From: Candolleomyces eurysporus | Taxonomy: Eukaryota > Basidiomycota > Agaricomycetes > Agaricales > Psathyrellaceae | Direction of reading: 5' to 3' | Length of the DNA stretch: 64,000 nucleotides | NCBI GenBank assembly: GCA_027579435.1 | Contig: JANBPK010000923.1 | Coordinates: 62,001-126,000, forward strand | Part shown: piece after piece, positions 48,092-57,536 of the stretch | How the letters are laid out: every line of letters begins with the position of its first letter | Numbering within the stretch: the stretch's first letter is position 1 | Position numbers and translations under genes: made by a program | The notes under the pieces: model-generated | The model's input: the letters and a program-made list of their open reading frames with translations, nothing else | Database searches by the model: none | What the model was told of the DNA's origin: nothing

Positions 48092-49173
48092 ATGGCAGAC
48101 TCGGTCATAATTTTGGACCCAATACCAGCCAGCCTCAAGACATGTTGCCCCAGCCTCATGCCGTTCCACATATCGTACAGCGGACCAGCTGCGATCTCAA
48201 CGTTCATGGACGTCAAACCTGCGAAGGAGGACCAAAACAGTGCCCAGGTCCAGACTCCAGCTTCCAACTCAACTGAGGAGAGCAAGTCAGAGGCTATGAG
48301 CGCAGATCAGCCCGAAGCGGTTGGGGCAGTGGCGATGTCTGTCGATGATGCGACTGGCGACAAGACCCAGTTTTCGGGGGGGGCCTGATCTGCATAAACA
48401 AGGACAACTAGCCGAACACGGTTCGCTCTTTACTGTGCTTAGTGGTCTTCGATTCCGACATTCACACTATTTTCAGGATCAAAACAAGAGACGAATGAAA
48501 CAGATTCGGATGCGAATGTGCCGACCGAACAGTTCTCTTCAACACGGAGCGTCTCTACTTTCCGAGGGCGTACTATCCAGGGGCTGAAAGTAGACCTTCC
48601 ACAGGGCTACAGAGGTCTAGTTCTCCAAGCACCCGCTCCCTCAGCAGCTTCCTCATCATCGTCATCCAAAAATACCTCCAAAACTGCCTCGTCTTCTTCC
48701 AAACCCCAACCGGACCCTCTCGAAGAACCTCCCACAACGTCCACCAGACGGAAAGGCCGTCTCACACGAAGTGCCGTATCCAAACGCGTCATTGACGTCG
48801 AAGCAGAGGAGGCGAAGAAAGCCAAAGAGGCTGCTGCCGCTGCTATCGACGTTGACACGCTTATGGACGTGGACAATAATGAAGACGAGTCTGCCAGAGA
48901 CAATACGCCTCAGAGAAGGCTCAAACCCGTCTCTCAATTCTCTTCCTTTACTCTTTGGCACGCAGACAATCCAGTGATCGAGAACCAAGACGAGTATTAT
49001 CGGAGTATGCAAGAGTGGACGGCACTTGCTGCTGCGGTGAGTTTTTTTTCGCCTTGACTCAAATACTTGTTTATTGTACACGTGCGCTGACATGATCGTC
49101 TTTCGCTCTTCGATCGTAGGTGCACCAGGTTGACGACGAAGTTACCGCAACTGATACTACAATGGAGGCTTAG
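48092..49173 (+). CDS. ribonuclease H2 non-catalytic subunit C
   Basis: The small structural subunit of the RNase H2 complex, which removes ribonucleotides from DNA in the nucleus. The start at 48092 gives an N-terminal segment with CCPSLMPFHISYSGPAAIS, the usual lead-in strand of subunit C. After a linker, the hallmark TFRGRTIQGLKVDLPQGYRG is followed by LVLQAP. A Ser-rich, then Lys/Glu/Ala-rich insertion follows, and the last conserved part is LWHADNPVIENQDEYYRSMQ and EWTALAAAVH. It ends TMEA at TAG 49171-49173. Two introns are inferred: about 48421-48476 and one after GCTGCG (GTGAGT...CGTAG). The first exon reads out of frame after an eight-G run (48376-48383); with seven Gs it runs in frame to the intron donor. 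I take this as a likely sequence error. The equivalent of yeast Rnh203. Confidence 0.82.
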
Positions 49174-49527
49174 TACTCTCGTTGTCGTCTTTCAGACCTT
49201 ACATTTCGAGATGTTCTCTGTATACCCTCAGCACAGAATCCAACGCAGTCTCAGTATTCTTCTGCACACTTGACGGCCTCTGCGTATCGTGGAACTATCA
49301 CTGGACTTTCGCCGGCAGAGATGGACTCCGCAGTGGTTGATTTGATTCAACGACCAATCCATAAAGTTCCATGGTCATATATAGTCTGTATACTGTACAC
49401 GAAATAGACCAACGGTACCTACGATGAACATCAAAAAACACAAAGGCCGAAACGCTGGGTGCACCAGAATCCTACGTTGTATTTATAATATGGAAGGCGA
49501 TTGGATGAAGTCTATCGACACAAAGCC
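49174..49527. other. convergent 3' flank
   Basis: This is the short spacer between the RNase H2C stop and the end of the F-box relic. No feature is seen. Confidence 0.5.
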
Positions 49528-51010
49528 CTAATCTGCGTCACTAGTCAAACCGTCCTCAACGGTCGACGGTAACGGATGCATCCGGAACCGTTCACGAAGG
49601 CCAAAATATAGCGAATCGACTTCAGATGATTCGGCAATTCGGTACGAAACCTTTACCGTCTTGATACCATTTGGCAAATCGCTGAAGGCATCGTACAGAT
49701 CGATGTCGGGAGAGGTACCAGAGGACTTCCAGCCCCGGCGACGTGATTTCGAGACCAGAGGGCATTTGGAATGATGTCATGGATATCGAGGTCCTTCAGC
49801 GAAAGACGAGTGAGCTGGAAAGGAGTCGGGTAAGAGATTCATGCTAAATAGTTACACCGCGCAATTGAAAAGAGCGCAGGGCAAGCATCGCATCATAATT
49901 TGGTGGTCGTTACATGAATTCCTGGAAGGCCTCCAGTTGGAGTTCTTCGGGGCAGGGCCGAAACTTTCAAAAAAAAAATACCCAGATTCAGCAGCGCGGA
50001 TACTGTAAGGAATCGTAGGATGTCGAGCTCGGGAGCATGGCAGTGGATCGACTTGAGGGTTTCAAGTTTAGGGAGGAGCACCCCCGAAGTGGAGCAGACG
50101 AAGGGTGAGAGGCTCGCCCCAATCGGTGTCGGTGATGAAGTGGGTCCACATCATATCGACTCCCAATGTTTTGGGACTGGAGCATTGCTGAAGAGCGGTG
50201 AGGAGCCGAATACCGAAACCATCCCATTGTCAGGTGAACTTGGACCAAGTCAAGAGTTCTCCCACTCCAGGAGGGATTTCTAATGTGAAATGATCGGGAG
50301 GATGCTGCCCATACTGCGTAGGAAGTGTGAGCTCTATTTGTGGAAGGGGAGGGAGGTGAAGAAATACGTATTTGAGCGGTTCTTCATCTATCTCCAGAAG
50401 ACAGAGGCGAAGCGTGCTAATTGCATTCCACGAATGAGGAACGGTCGATGGAGTTTTATTGTTTTATTGGTGTCGAAGTTGAAGCACGCTATGATATGCT
50501 GCAGACACCTGAAGTATCTGAGGGTGTCAACAAGACATTGCCGATGGGCAACTGTGATCCGAGGTGATTTGTTCGTCGTGAGGTGGCTCCAGTATTTCGA
50601 GGAATTTGAACAAATTCCTGCTCGGGTCAGCCATGATGATACTCCATCGCAGACTTGAGCAACGTTATTCCTTGGAGAGATGAGAACCCTACTCTATAGC
50701 TGGGGCGTGGCGAGTGCGGCATGACGCCAGAGCCTGCACACGAGGGTCAGATTTGCCAGTTGAGCTCGCTCATGGTGACCCGAGGAACCGGGACAGAGTG
50801 AAAGCCCGAACACCTCCCCAGAGTCCCAGACAACAGCGGTCGCCATCGCTGAACCTGGTCTTCCACCTCTTGAAGTTGGCGCAGTTCAGAAGCCTTATCA
50901 GCCATGTCATCTACGAATCGCCGAATGCGACTTTCCTCCATCGCGGTCGGGACTGTATTGGTAGAGCATAGGTGAGAGAAATCCGAATCGACATCGATGG
51001 TGTGATCCAT
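49528..51010 (-). pseudogene. decayed F-box/LRR gene
   Basis: On the minus strand the ATG at 51010 opens MDHTIDVDSDF, a coiled coil (KASELRQLQEVEDQVQRW) and a damaged F-box lead (RPLLSGTLGRCSG). After this, fragments in changing frames with several stops follow. They include LPPLPQIELTLPTQ, FTLEIPPGVGELLT, GIRLLTALQQCSSPKTLGVD, LKLETLKSIHCHAPELDILR and a last piece FRMHPLPSTVEDG with a stop at 49528-49530. The order matches the N-terminal coiled coil, LRR region and C-terminus of this F-box family. A run of nine As near 49970 is one of the frameshift points. No intact product is expected, although some breaks could be sequence errors. Confidence 0.7.
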
Positions 51011-51830
51011 GGTGCACGGTGGTTTGAATTGGTTTGAAGGCAGAGGACGCTGCGGAATGATTCCCACACTCATTTGTCTCTTGATTGCCGCTAAAGACCA
51101 TCGTCATGCTAGCCCTGCTTGCTTCTCTAGAATTCTCCTGGTGAAGTCTTCTGTCTTCGAGAATTTCTAACAGTCATAATTCACAGAATTTCCAGATCTA
51201 AGACTGCTCGTCGACCTGGAGCAGGCACTTGCCTTGGGCGGCACTATATATATTGAGAACGGTTCTGGCCAGGTTCTCGGGGATTCTTGGCCGTCATGCT
51301 CCCCAGGTCAAACAGTCGCGGCCTGGGTTAACCGCAGAGATCCCGAGCTCAATTGACATGTTTCTAGCTCCGAGGAAACGTTCAATGGCTTTTACAAGAG
51401 GCACTAGTGGACGTGCCTTCTCATCACGCTCGTTGCCTGAATTCTAACGCAAGTAATTGAGGCCTGACTCAGGAAAGAGACAGCCGCATTGAGATCCACC
51501 CAACTGTTATTATCTCGTGATCTAATGCTATTCCCTTAGAACACATATCATCGAAGCACGAAACACGGTCGTTTTAAACCCAGATTGTGCAAGAAATGCG
51601 CCTAACTGAGCAAAAGTCCTATCCAATTCAACCAAGGAAACGTCCATCTTGCCAAGCACCGGGGATTCATGCCCGCTGATACGTACCCGCCTCCTTCCAC
51701 CTTGTTGTATAAAACATGTCAATCCCACCATACATCACTTTTGGGTATCCTTCAGTTTCCCGTCGTCTGTTCTTCCGCTCGCACCCCCTTGCCGCTCGTC
51801 GACTTTTTTTTTTGCTTGTAGCAAATAGCC
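51011..51830. other. intergenic, promoter of the single-pass membrane protein
   Basis: No recognised gene. A T-run lies at about 51805-51814, just before the start codon at 51831. A 67-codon minus frame (51528-51731) has no motif. Confidence 0.45.
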
Positions 51831-53215
51831 ATGGCTTCCTCAGCTACTACCCGACGAATTGTCATTGACGACACAAACTCAGCGATAAATTTTAATGGCA
51901 ACTGGGCTGTCGATACCCGAGGGACTCAAGATGGGGTCGGCAATTCGGGCCCTACGTTTCAGCATACCCTTCATCGGGGGGGNTGACTTTGCGTTTCTCA
52001 GTTACTACTTCCAAGGTGAGTCATTGTACTCTTGATATTCGACAAGCGCGTTGAGCAGATGCAATAATGAAGGATCCAGCGTCAGCGTGGCCGGGAAATT
52101 GGCTGCTGGAAACAATGCCGACGGTACTGAACCAACCTGGGAGTGCCGGGTGGATGGGCAAACCATCGAAAGCGCTTCTGTCGAGCGCGATCAGAACAAC
52201 CAGCCGCTCTGTTCGGTCGAAGGTTTACAGGAGAACGGGGGGTACCATTCCTTGACTCTGGAAACCAGCAGCGATCGTCTATGGGTCGACTATATCGAGT
52301 ACACCCCAGAGGCGAATCCCTTCAATACATGGTCACCACCTGGAAACTTTGTTTCAATCCCAAATCAAGACCCGAACCTTCGCCACGATGCCTCATGGCT
52401 CAGGACATCCAATTCTGCTCTCGCCACGTCCACTATCGGCGCAACACTTAGCACCACATTCCTTGGTATGCACTGTCCCTATTCATTGTTGGTCTATTGT
52501 ATCGCATTAATCTCGATCGCTCACAGGAACCAGTCTGATGTGGTATGGGGTAATCCCCTCCGGCGTGTCTGGTAACGCGACAGGTACCTATTCCATTGAC
52601 GGACAACCTCCAGTGACCTTCATCCTCAACCGTCCCGCGTCCAGCGCGAGCGCGGAGCTCTCCAACCAGGTCTTCTTCGAAACCCCGCTGCTTTCCTACG
52701 ATGAACACACGGTGACTGTAACCTACACCGCGGGTGGTGGAATACCGCTCAGCCTCGACCGCCTTGTTGTCCGTGAACAGGTTTCAGTTATGTCGGCCAC
52801 ATTCTCTGCTTCTGGCTTTGCTACCGCAACGGCGTGGCCTAGCTCGAGTGCTGCTGGATACCCGGCCAGTCGAGGCCCCTATCCAAATCCAATGTCCGGT
52901 GGGGCAATTGCTGCAACCGTCATCGGCAGTGTCCTCGGCTTTGCTCTCATCGTTGCCGCCTTGCTCTTTTTCTGGCGTCGCCGCCGTAGGGCAGCTGCTC
53001 AGATGCCTCCCCAAGGCCTTGTACCGCCTCATGTAGGTGATGAGAAGGCTGTGGGCAAGGCAGATACCTCGAGCATCTTCTCTAGGATCAGGGAGAAGAT
53101 TAAGAAGGAGAAGGAGGAATTGGATTATACGAAGCCGCCGACAGAGACGGAGCAGTTGCCTGCCTATAAAGTCCGAAACTCTGGAGTGGAAGTCGAGGTG
53201 GTGGACAGGGTTTGA
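51831..53215 (+). CDS. single-pass membrane protein with two lectin-like ectodomain repeats
   Basis: A type of cell-surface protein common in mushroom fungi, function unknown. The start at 51831 opens MASSATTRRIVIDDTNSAIN without a clear signal peptide. Two similar blocks of about 120-140 residues follow. The first runs from IDDTNSAINFNGNW to LWVDYIEYTP and the second from FVSIPNQDPNLRHDASWL to IPLSLDRLVV. Both have the order ligand-like strand, SVxG or GTSLMWYG, GTYSIDGQ, then a last D-Y or D-R-L strand. A Ser/Ala/Pro stalk, a strong helix (AATVIGSVLGFALIVAALLF), an Arg cluster (WRRRRR) and a charged tail with KIKKEKEELDYTKPPTETE complete it. Two introns are inferred. The N at 51983 is spurious: deleting it restores the frame RGGDFAF. 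Its 3' end is the left edge of the tandem duplication. Confidence 0.75.
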
Positions 53216-53882
53216 TTTATTTATTCGGACTGGTGAAGTTGATGAACGTCTGTATTAGTAACGAGCAGTTTTCGCATATTCCGTGTTTGAATGCTACGAG
53301 TAGTCTATACTTGTGCCATCAATATATATCTCGAGATTGAAATGGCAGGGCTTTTTCGTATTCTCAGCTGAAATTGTGAGGAAACATTTCGTTTGAAACC
53401 ATGATTTAACTCTTTATGGTCGATCGGTGCGGCTGCGGCAGCCCGACACCTTCCGAATCGGGTCGCCTGACGTTCAGATATCTTGTTTCCGACTTTCACT
53501 TACTTGCCCACGATACGAAGGATAACCTACTCCTCTATAATGATGAACACTTACTCAAACAGTAGAACTCTCTCAAGCATGCTGGAACCGTCAAGGTTTC
53601 GTGCTCTGGTGCTGGTCGACTTCCAGTCGGACATGCTCATCGACCACATGGAACGCTTTACAGGTCAGCTGTACTGGTGCCTGGTCACTCGATGAGTCAA
53701 CAATTTATGGTGCTCAGGATGCACTCCTACGTATACATGGGTGATCGAAGCTTTGGTGCATGGCTGAATGTGAAGGCTGACAGGCAAATTTAGACTGTCA
53801 TGGGGATGATGGAAGCCGCAATGGACTTCTAGTTATATCCTAGCACCGAGATGCCACGATCCTCACCAGATGTCTAATCAGG

Positions 53883-54077
53883 TGTGATGGTTAAGTCCGT
53901 TGGTCCGTCGCGAGTCCGTGCGCGAGTCAAGCTCCGGGTTGGAGCTCCCTACATATATCTAGTAGCTAGCTCTTTGTAGCTTTCCCCAGTTGAATCAACA
54001 CGCTTACATTCTTGCCCCCCACCATCGTCCCTCGTTCTTGAGCCTCATTTCCATCTCCGAAAACCTTGACCGTGACA
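53883..54077 (+). repeat. 5' LTR (195 bp)
   Basis: It is bounded by TG...CA. It holds a TATA-like ACATATAT at 53951-53958 and, about 34 bp further on, the 11-mer AGTTGAATCAA at 53988-53998, a plausible transcript start. Confidence 0.93.
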
Positions 54078-54079
54078 GT

Positions 54080-54090
54080 TTGATTCAACT
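54080..54090 (+). other. self-priming primer-binding site
   Basis: TTGATTCAACT, two bases after the 5' LTR, is the exact reverse complement of AGTTGAATCAA inside the LTR (53988-53998). In Tf1-type elements the first 11 nt of the transcript fold back to prime reverse transcription from such a site. The role here is inferred. Confidence 0.65.
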
Positions 54091-54126
54091 ACTTACTCGA
54101 CACTCGTTCTTCGATCGCTCTTTACC

Positions 54127-54300
54127 ATGTATAGCTACGAATTCCCACTGCCAAGTTCCGGATCCAACGCGGTTCCCCCCCCTCTCTTCACTCATGCCTC
54201 CGACTTCACTCTCTCGGGCATCTTTCTGCCTGCCGAAGGAACTCCTTGCCGTCACTCATTCGTCTTGCAACCTGCGACCCTAGCCTATGGGTACCGCTGA
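54127..54300 (+). pseudogene. short leader ORF of the LTR element
   Basis: A 57-codon frame beginning MYSYEFPLPSSG and ending at TGA 54298-54300. It could be the truncated start of gag, but I recognise no gag motif. It lies in a different frame from the RNase H remnant that follows. Confidence 0.35.
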
Positions 54301-54304
54301 ACCG

Positions 54305-54430
54305 GTCTCCGTTATCGACCACAAGAACCTCATGACGTTTTGTGTCCTCGATCGTCGTCAAGCCCAATGGTTGAGTTTCCTTTCAGAGCTCAACTTCTAG
54401 TTTGATTGGGCCCCGGGCTCTTGGAATCTC
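54305..54430 (+). pseudogene. RNase H fragment of a Ty3/gypsy pol gene
   Basis: The frame gives IDHKNLMTF, LDRRQAQWLSFLSELNF, an in-frame TAG (54398-54400), then FDWAPGSWN. This is the order of the last RNase H strand and helix in Ty3/gypsy pol (consensus TDHKNL, RRQARW, PG..N). It is broken and far too short to act. Confidence 0.8.
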
Positions 54431-54531
54431 CCTTACGTCGGTCTCTTGGCCTCTTTTATGACTTTTTCGTACGTTCTATATTTTACTTCGTCATTTGACT
54501 TTATCTTTTATTTGTGTTTTGTCTGTTTGAC

Positions 54532-54706
54532 CTAAAGGCTTTGGTCTTGTCGGTCTCCCTGCTCCTTGTCTCTGATCTGTTTAGTCCTTTTGTCTATCCA
54601 GTTCAGCCTTGTCTGGCCTAAAGGCTTTGGTCTTGCCGGCCCTCCTTGTTTCTGTTTTGATTTGTCCTTGTTTCCATTCCTGTTTGACCAAAGGCTTTGG
54701 TCTTGA
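54532..54706 (+). repeat. three imperfect repeats inside the LTR element
   Basis: AAAGGCTTTGGTCTTG recurs at about 54534, 54620 and 54691 with similar pyrimidine-rich flanks (spacing about 86 and 71 bp). They lie between the RNase H remnant and the polypurine tract. Confidence 0.8.
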
Positions 54707-54825
54707 TGGTCCTCCTGAGTTTAACTTTGACTTTCTTTCATGGACTATTTGTATTTTCATGTTTTTGTGACGCGATTTTAGCTCTTTCTTTTAGTTATTA
54801 GGATTTCTTTTACTTTACATCTCCT

Positions 54826-54839
54826 AGAAAGGGGGATAA
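54826..54839 (+). other. polypurine tract
   Basis: AGAAAGGGGGATAA directly before the 3' LTR is the expected plus-strand primer of an LTR element. Confidence 0.75.
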
Positions 54840-55034
54840 TGTGATGGTTAAGTCCGTTGGTCCGTCGCGAGTCCGTGCGCGAGTCAAGCTCCGGGTTGGA
54901 GCTCCCTACATATATCTAGTAGCTAGCTCTTTGTAGCTTTCCCCAGTTGAATCAACACGCTTACATTCTTGCCCCCCACCATCGTCCCTCGTTCTTGAGC
55001 CTCATTTCCATCTCCGAAAACCTTGACCGTGACA
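54840..55034 (+). repeat. 3' LTR (195 bp)
   Basis: It is identical by eye to the 5' LTR, implying a recent insertion. Its predicted transcript start (about 54945) faces the F-box gene at 55227. Confidence 0.93.
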
Positions 55035-55226
55035 TCAGGGATGAAATTCGTAGGTTCTGTGCATTGTTTGGACCGTCAAAAGCGAAGGTTTGCGGCTGTA
55101 TGGCAAGCTTAAACGTGTAATACTTCCATTGTCGGTTCGTGAAAATTTCTTATCCTCCTCTAATACTTTGGCTCATTTCCCTGCGAACCTACAGCTTCAT
55201 ATTGACTTTGCGACGCGACTGTGGCT

Positions 55227-57062
55227 ATGGTTAAATTTCCACGATATCATCTCCCATCTCCAGCTCTCCAACTCTTCCAACGACGTGTCAAACACGAGGC
55301 CCTCGATGAATATGTTACTTTATACCTACAGGATGTTGACGAGACTGTGACGCATCCTCAACCCTTCCCCGCCGAGATTCTACAAATCATATTCACTGAG
55401 GTGACCCATTCAGGCCCAGAAGATATTGACCTCGCGGACAAAATCCTCATTCGAACCACCATCCTTTCCTGCGCTCGAGTTTGTCGATTGTGGCGATGTG
55501 CCGCTCTTGGGGACAGCGCCCTTTGGGTCCACGCACTTGACTTCCAACGAATGCCCATCAGTCATCTCCGGCGTCTTTTAGCGCTTTCTGCGCCTCACAA
55601 ATTCGATCTCGAGCACCGTGACGCTCCCTTTTGCGTTCACCGCAAGAGGGACCTTCGTGCCCTCGAGATGCTCCAAGATCATCACCTCCGCGTTCGCGAA
55701 TGGAACATCAAGTACTGTATGGGATACAGGGTCGATTACGATCCCCGCTGGCTTTTCTCCGGCCAACCGTTCAAATCACAATTGCGCACATTGCGGTGGA
55801 CAGGTCCAACCCCAAATATTGCGGATGGAGGCAGAGGACGTCCTATCCCAGTTCTCATGCTAAACAAGCTCGCCATCCACGACGTCAATTTTTTGCCATG
55901 CATGTATTTGCAACACTCAACGATACCGTCCCAACTTACCGAACTCTCAATCTGTCGTCTGCCAAGGACCGCCAGACTTGACCCCTTGCAATTACTGGAC
56001 GTTCTCCGTCGAACCCCTTACCTTCAATCCCTGACATTCCATGACGCCATAACACACGATCTGCACCTGCTGCACCCCCTCCTATTCCTTGATCGTATGG
56101 TCAATCTGCTCATGTTACGGAAGGTTTCTGTGGCAGACAGCTGGAGTATGGATCCTTTCTTCTACCTGTTCATTAAGATGAACACCCCACCGGCCTGCAA
56201 TTTTGAAATAATCCTTCCTCAAAATCATTCACTCGACATTAAGATCTTCTCCTGGAACCTCTTCTTCGGGCTGCGAATTATCGAGCTTCTCAAATTCTAC
56301 CGCCTTCAAGGTGTGGTCGACGTGCCTCCCCTCGCACTCGATATAGACCCTCAATCGGATTACCCCATCGTTCTTGGAACAGTGCGCACAGCAACAGCCA
56401 AATTCGGCATTACCGAAACTTCAATGGGCTTTGAAGACATCCCTGCGTTCCCGATGATCACCATCAAGGTGCGGAGGCTTGCAGAAGAGGAGCTCTACCA
56501 AGCCATAGTGAACGCCAAGCCCTTGCTCAGACAGGTCACAGATTTCCGAATCACTTTGAACGACGCGTCGTCCATCTTAGAATCAGCCCCCAGCCTTCCG
56601 TTCAGCGTGATTTGGCCCATGCTGGTGGGCATGCGGAAAGTGACTACCTTGACGATGGACCAACCTGCAATTGCTCTGCTTGTGCCATTGCTCGACACCT
56701 TCCTGCCTATGGTAATGGGCGAAGCACGAATTTCGATCATTCCTGATTATAATGGCAACCTTGTCTACTCGGAATCATTGGACATGACGGTTCGCCGTGA
56801 CCGCCCCTACATCCCGGCCGTGTTACCTGCCCTATGTGTTCGAATACTCACTGGGCTCCTAAGTGGAAGTTGCCGCCATGCCCATCTCGTCCCGGACGGT
56901 AGCGGCGACGAACTTCCTCTTCTACCTAATCTATCTTGTATTTTGCCCGTAGAAGGAGTGGATCTGGTACCGGGCAGGCCCTCGTCTGTTGTTTTATTGC
57001 AGTACTTACAGTGGAGGTGGACGACAGGTTGTCCGGTAGATGTGCTTTCGTCCGAGCTGTGA
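55227..57062 (+). CDS. F-box protein, tandem copy 1
   Basis: An intronless gene of 611 codons. The first ATG is at 55227 (MVKFPRYHLPSPALQLFQRR). The F-box is FPAEILQIIFTEVTHSG, then LSCARVCRLWRCAALGDSAL and W. Leucine-rich stretches follow, such as LLDVLRRTPYLQSLTFHDAI, LLMLRKVSVADSWSMDPFF and MRKVTTLTMDQPAIALLVPL. It ends PVDVLSSEL at TGA before 57063. An SCF-adaptor role is expected from the F-box; targets are unknown. The identical opening of the F-box region in copy 2, and its decay elsewhere, mark them as recent duplicates. The 3' LTR of the mobile element lies 193 bp upstream and may have replaced or supplemented its promoter. Confidence 0.88.
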   Translation: MVKFPRYHLPSPALQLFQRRVKHEALDEYVTLYLQDVDETVTHPQPFPAEILQIIFTEVTHSGPEDIDLADKILIRTTILSCARVCRLWRCAALGDSALWVHALDFQRMPISHLRRLLALSAPHKFDLEHRDAPFCVHRKRDLRALEMLQDHHLRVREWNIKYCMGYRVDYDPRWLFSGQPFKSQLRTLRWTGPTPNIADGGRGRPIPVLMLNKLAIHDVNFLPCMYLQHSTIPSQLTELSICRLPRTARLDPLQLLDVLRRTPYLQSLTFHDAITHDLHLLHPLLFLDRMVNLLMLRKVSVADSWSMDPFFYLFIKMNTPPACNFEIILPQNHSLDIKIFSWNLFFGLRIIELLKFYRLQGVVDVPPLALDIDPQSDYPIVLGTVRTATAKFGITETSMGFEDIPAFPMITIKVRRLAEEELYQAIVNAKPLLRQVTDFRITLNDASSILESAPSLPFSVIWPMLVGMRKVTTLTMDQPAIALLVPLLDTFLPMVMGEARISIIPDYNGNLVYSESLDMTVRRDRPYIPAVLPALCVRILTGLLSGSCRHAHLVPDGSGDELPLLPNLSCILPVEGVDLVPGRPSSVVLLQYLQWRWTTGCPVDVLSSEL

Positions 57063-57536
57063 CCGCAGGGACCGGGACTCATACGCAGGGGTAGATTTCT
57101 TGAAGGGTACGCTGTTGGTATACCGAGACCTATCACGTCCTTTTGCTTCATATGTATCAATTAACTGCACATGGCTGCTTGCCTGGATGCTAATTCTCTT
57201 GGATATCCTACTTACTGCATATTTCATCCTCCGAAGTAGCTTGACCTTTTTCTTGTATATCACCCGTATATTGGAGTTTTCGATCTGACATTAGGGCTCA
57301 GCTGCCCATCCATCCGGATCCACAGTCGATACCACTAGCATCTTCTCTACGATCGGGAGGAGATTAGAAGGAAGGGTTGGATTATACGAACCCGCCCGCC
57401 GAGTTTGACGTATTCATTCGGACTAGTGCTTCACAAATGTCTGGATTATCAACGAGCAGTTTTTGCGTATTCCGTGTTTGAATGTGACCCAGTCTAGGAG
57501 GCATCTATGCTTCTACTATAGATATGTATTTCGAGA

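Larger units (their letters stand above)
53883..55034 (+). mobile_element. internally deleted LTR retrotransposon (Ty3/gypsy-like, non-autonomous)
   Basis: Two 195-bp direct repeats, identical as far as I can read, flank a 762-bp interior. Each repeat starts TGTGATGG and ends CCGTGACA. The 5-bp target duplication TCAGG stands on both sides (53878-53882 and 55035-55039). The interior starts with a self-complementary primer site and ends with a polypurine tract (AGAAAGGGGGATAA). A short piece with the text DHKNL and RRQAQWLSFLSELNF identifies the C-terminal part of a Ty3/gypsy RNase H. The element lacks room for gag, protease, reverse transcriptase or integrase, so it would depend on a full relative. 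The duplicated unit 2 shows the related empty site. Confidence 0.93.
53060..57290. repeat. tandem segmental duplication, unit 1
   Basis: It starts inside the last ~150 bp of the membrane-protein gene and runs past the first F-box gene. Matching text is seen at both ends of unit 2 (for example CGTATTCCGTGTTTGAATG at 53277 and 57466, and TTGCCTGG...ATTCTCTTGG downstream of both F-box stops). Unit 1 is longer only because of the LTR insertion. Edges are good to about 30 bp. Confidence 0.8.

Noticed and set aside
54127..54300. Independent small protein gene
   Set aside because: It lies wholly inside the LTR element just after its primer site, so it is treated as element sequence.
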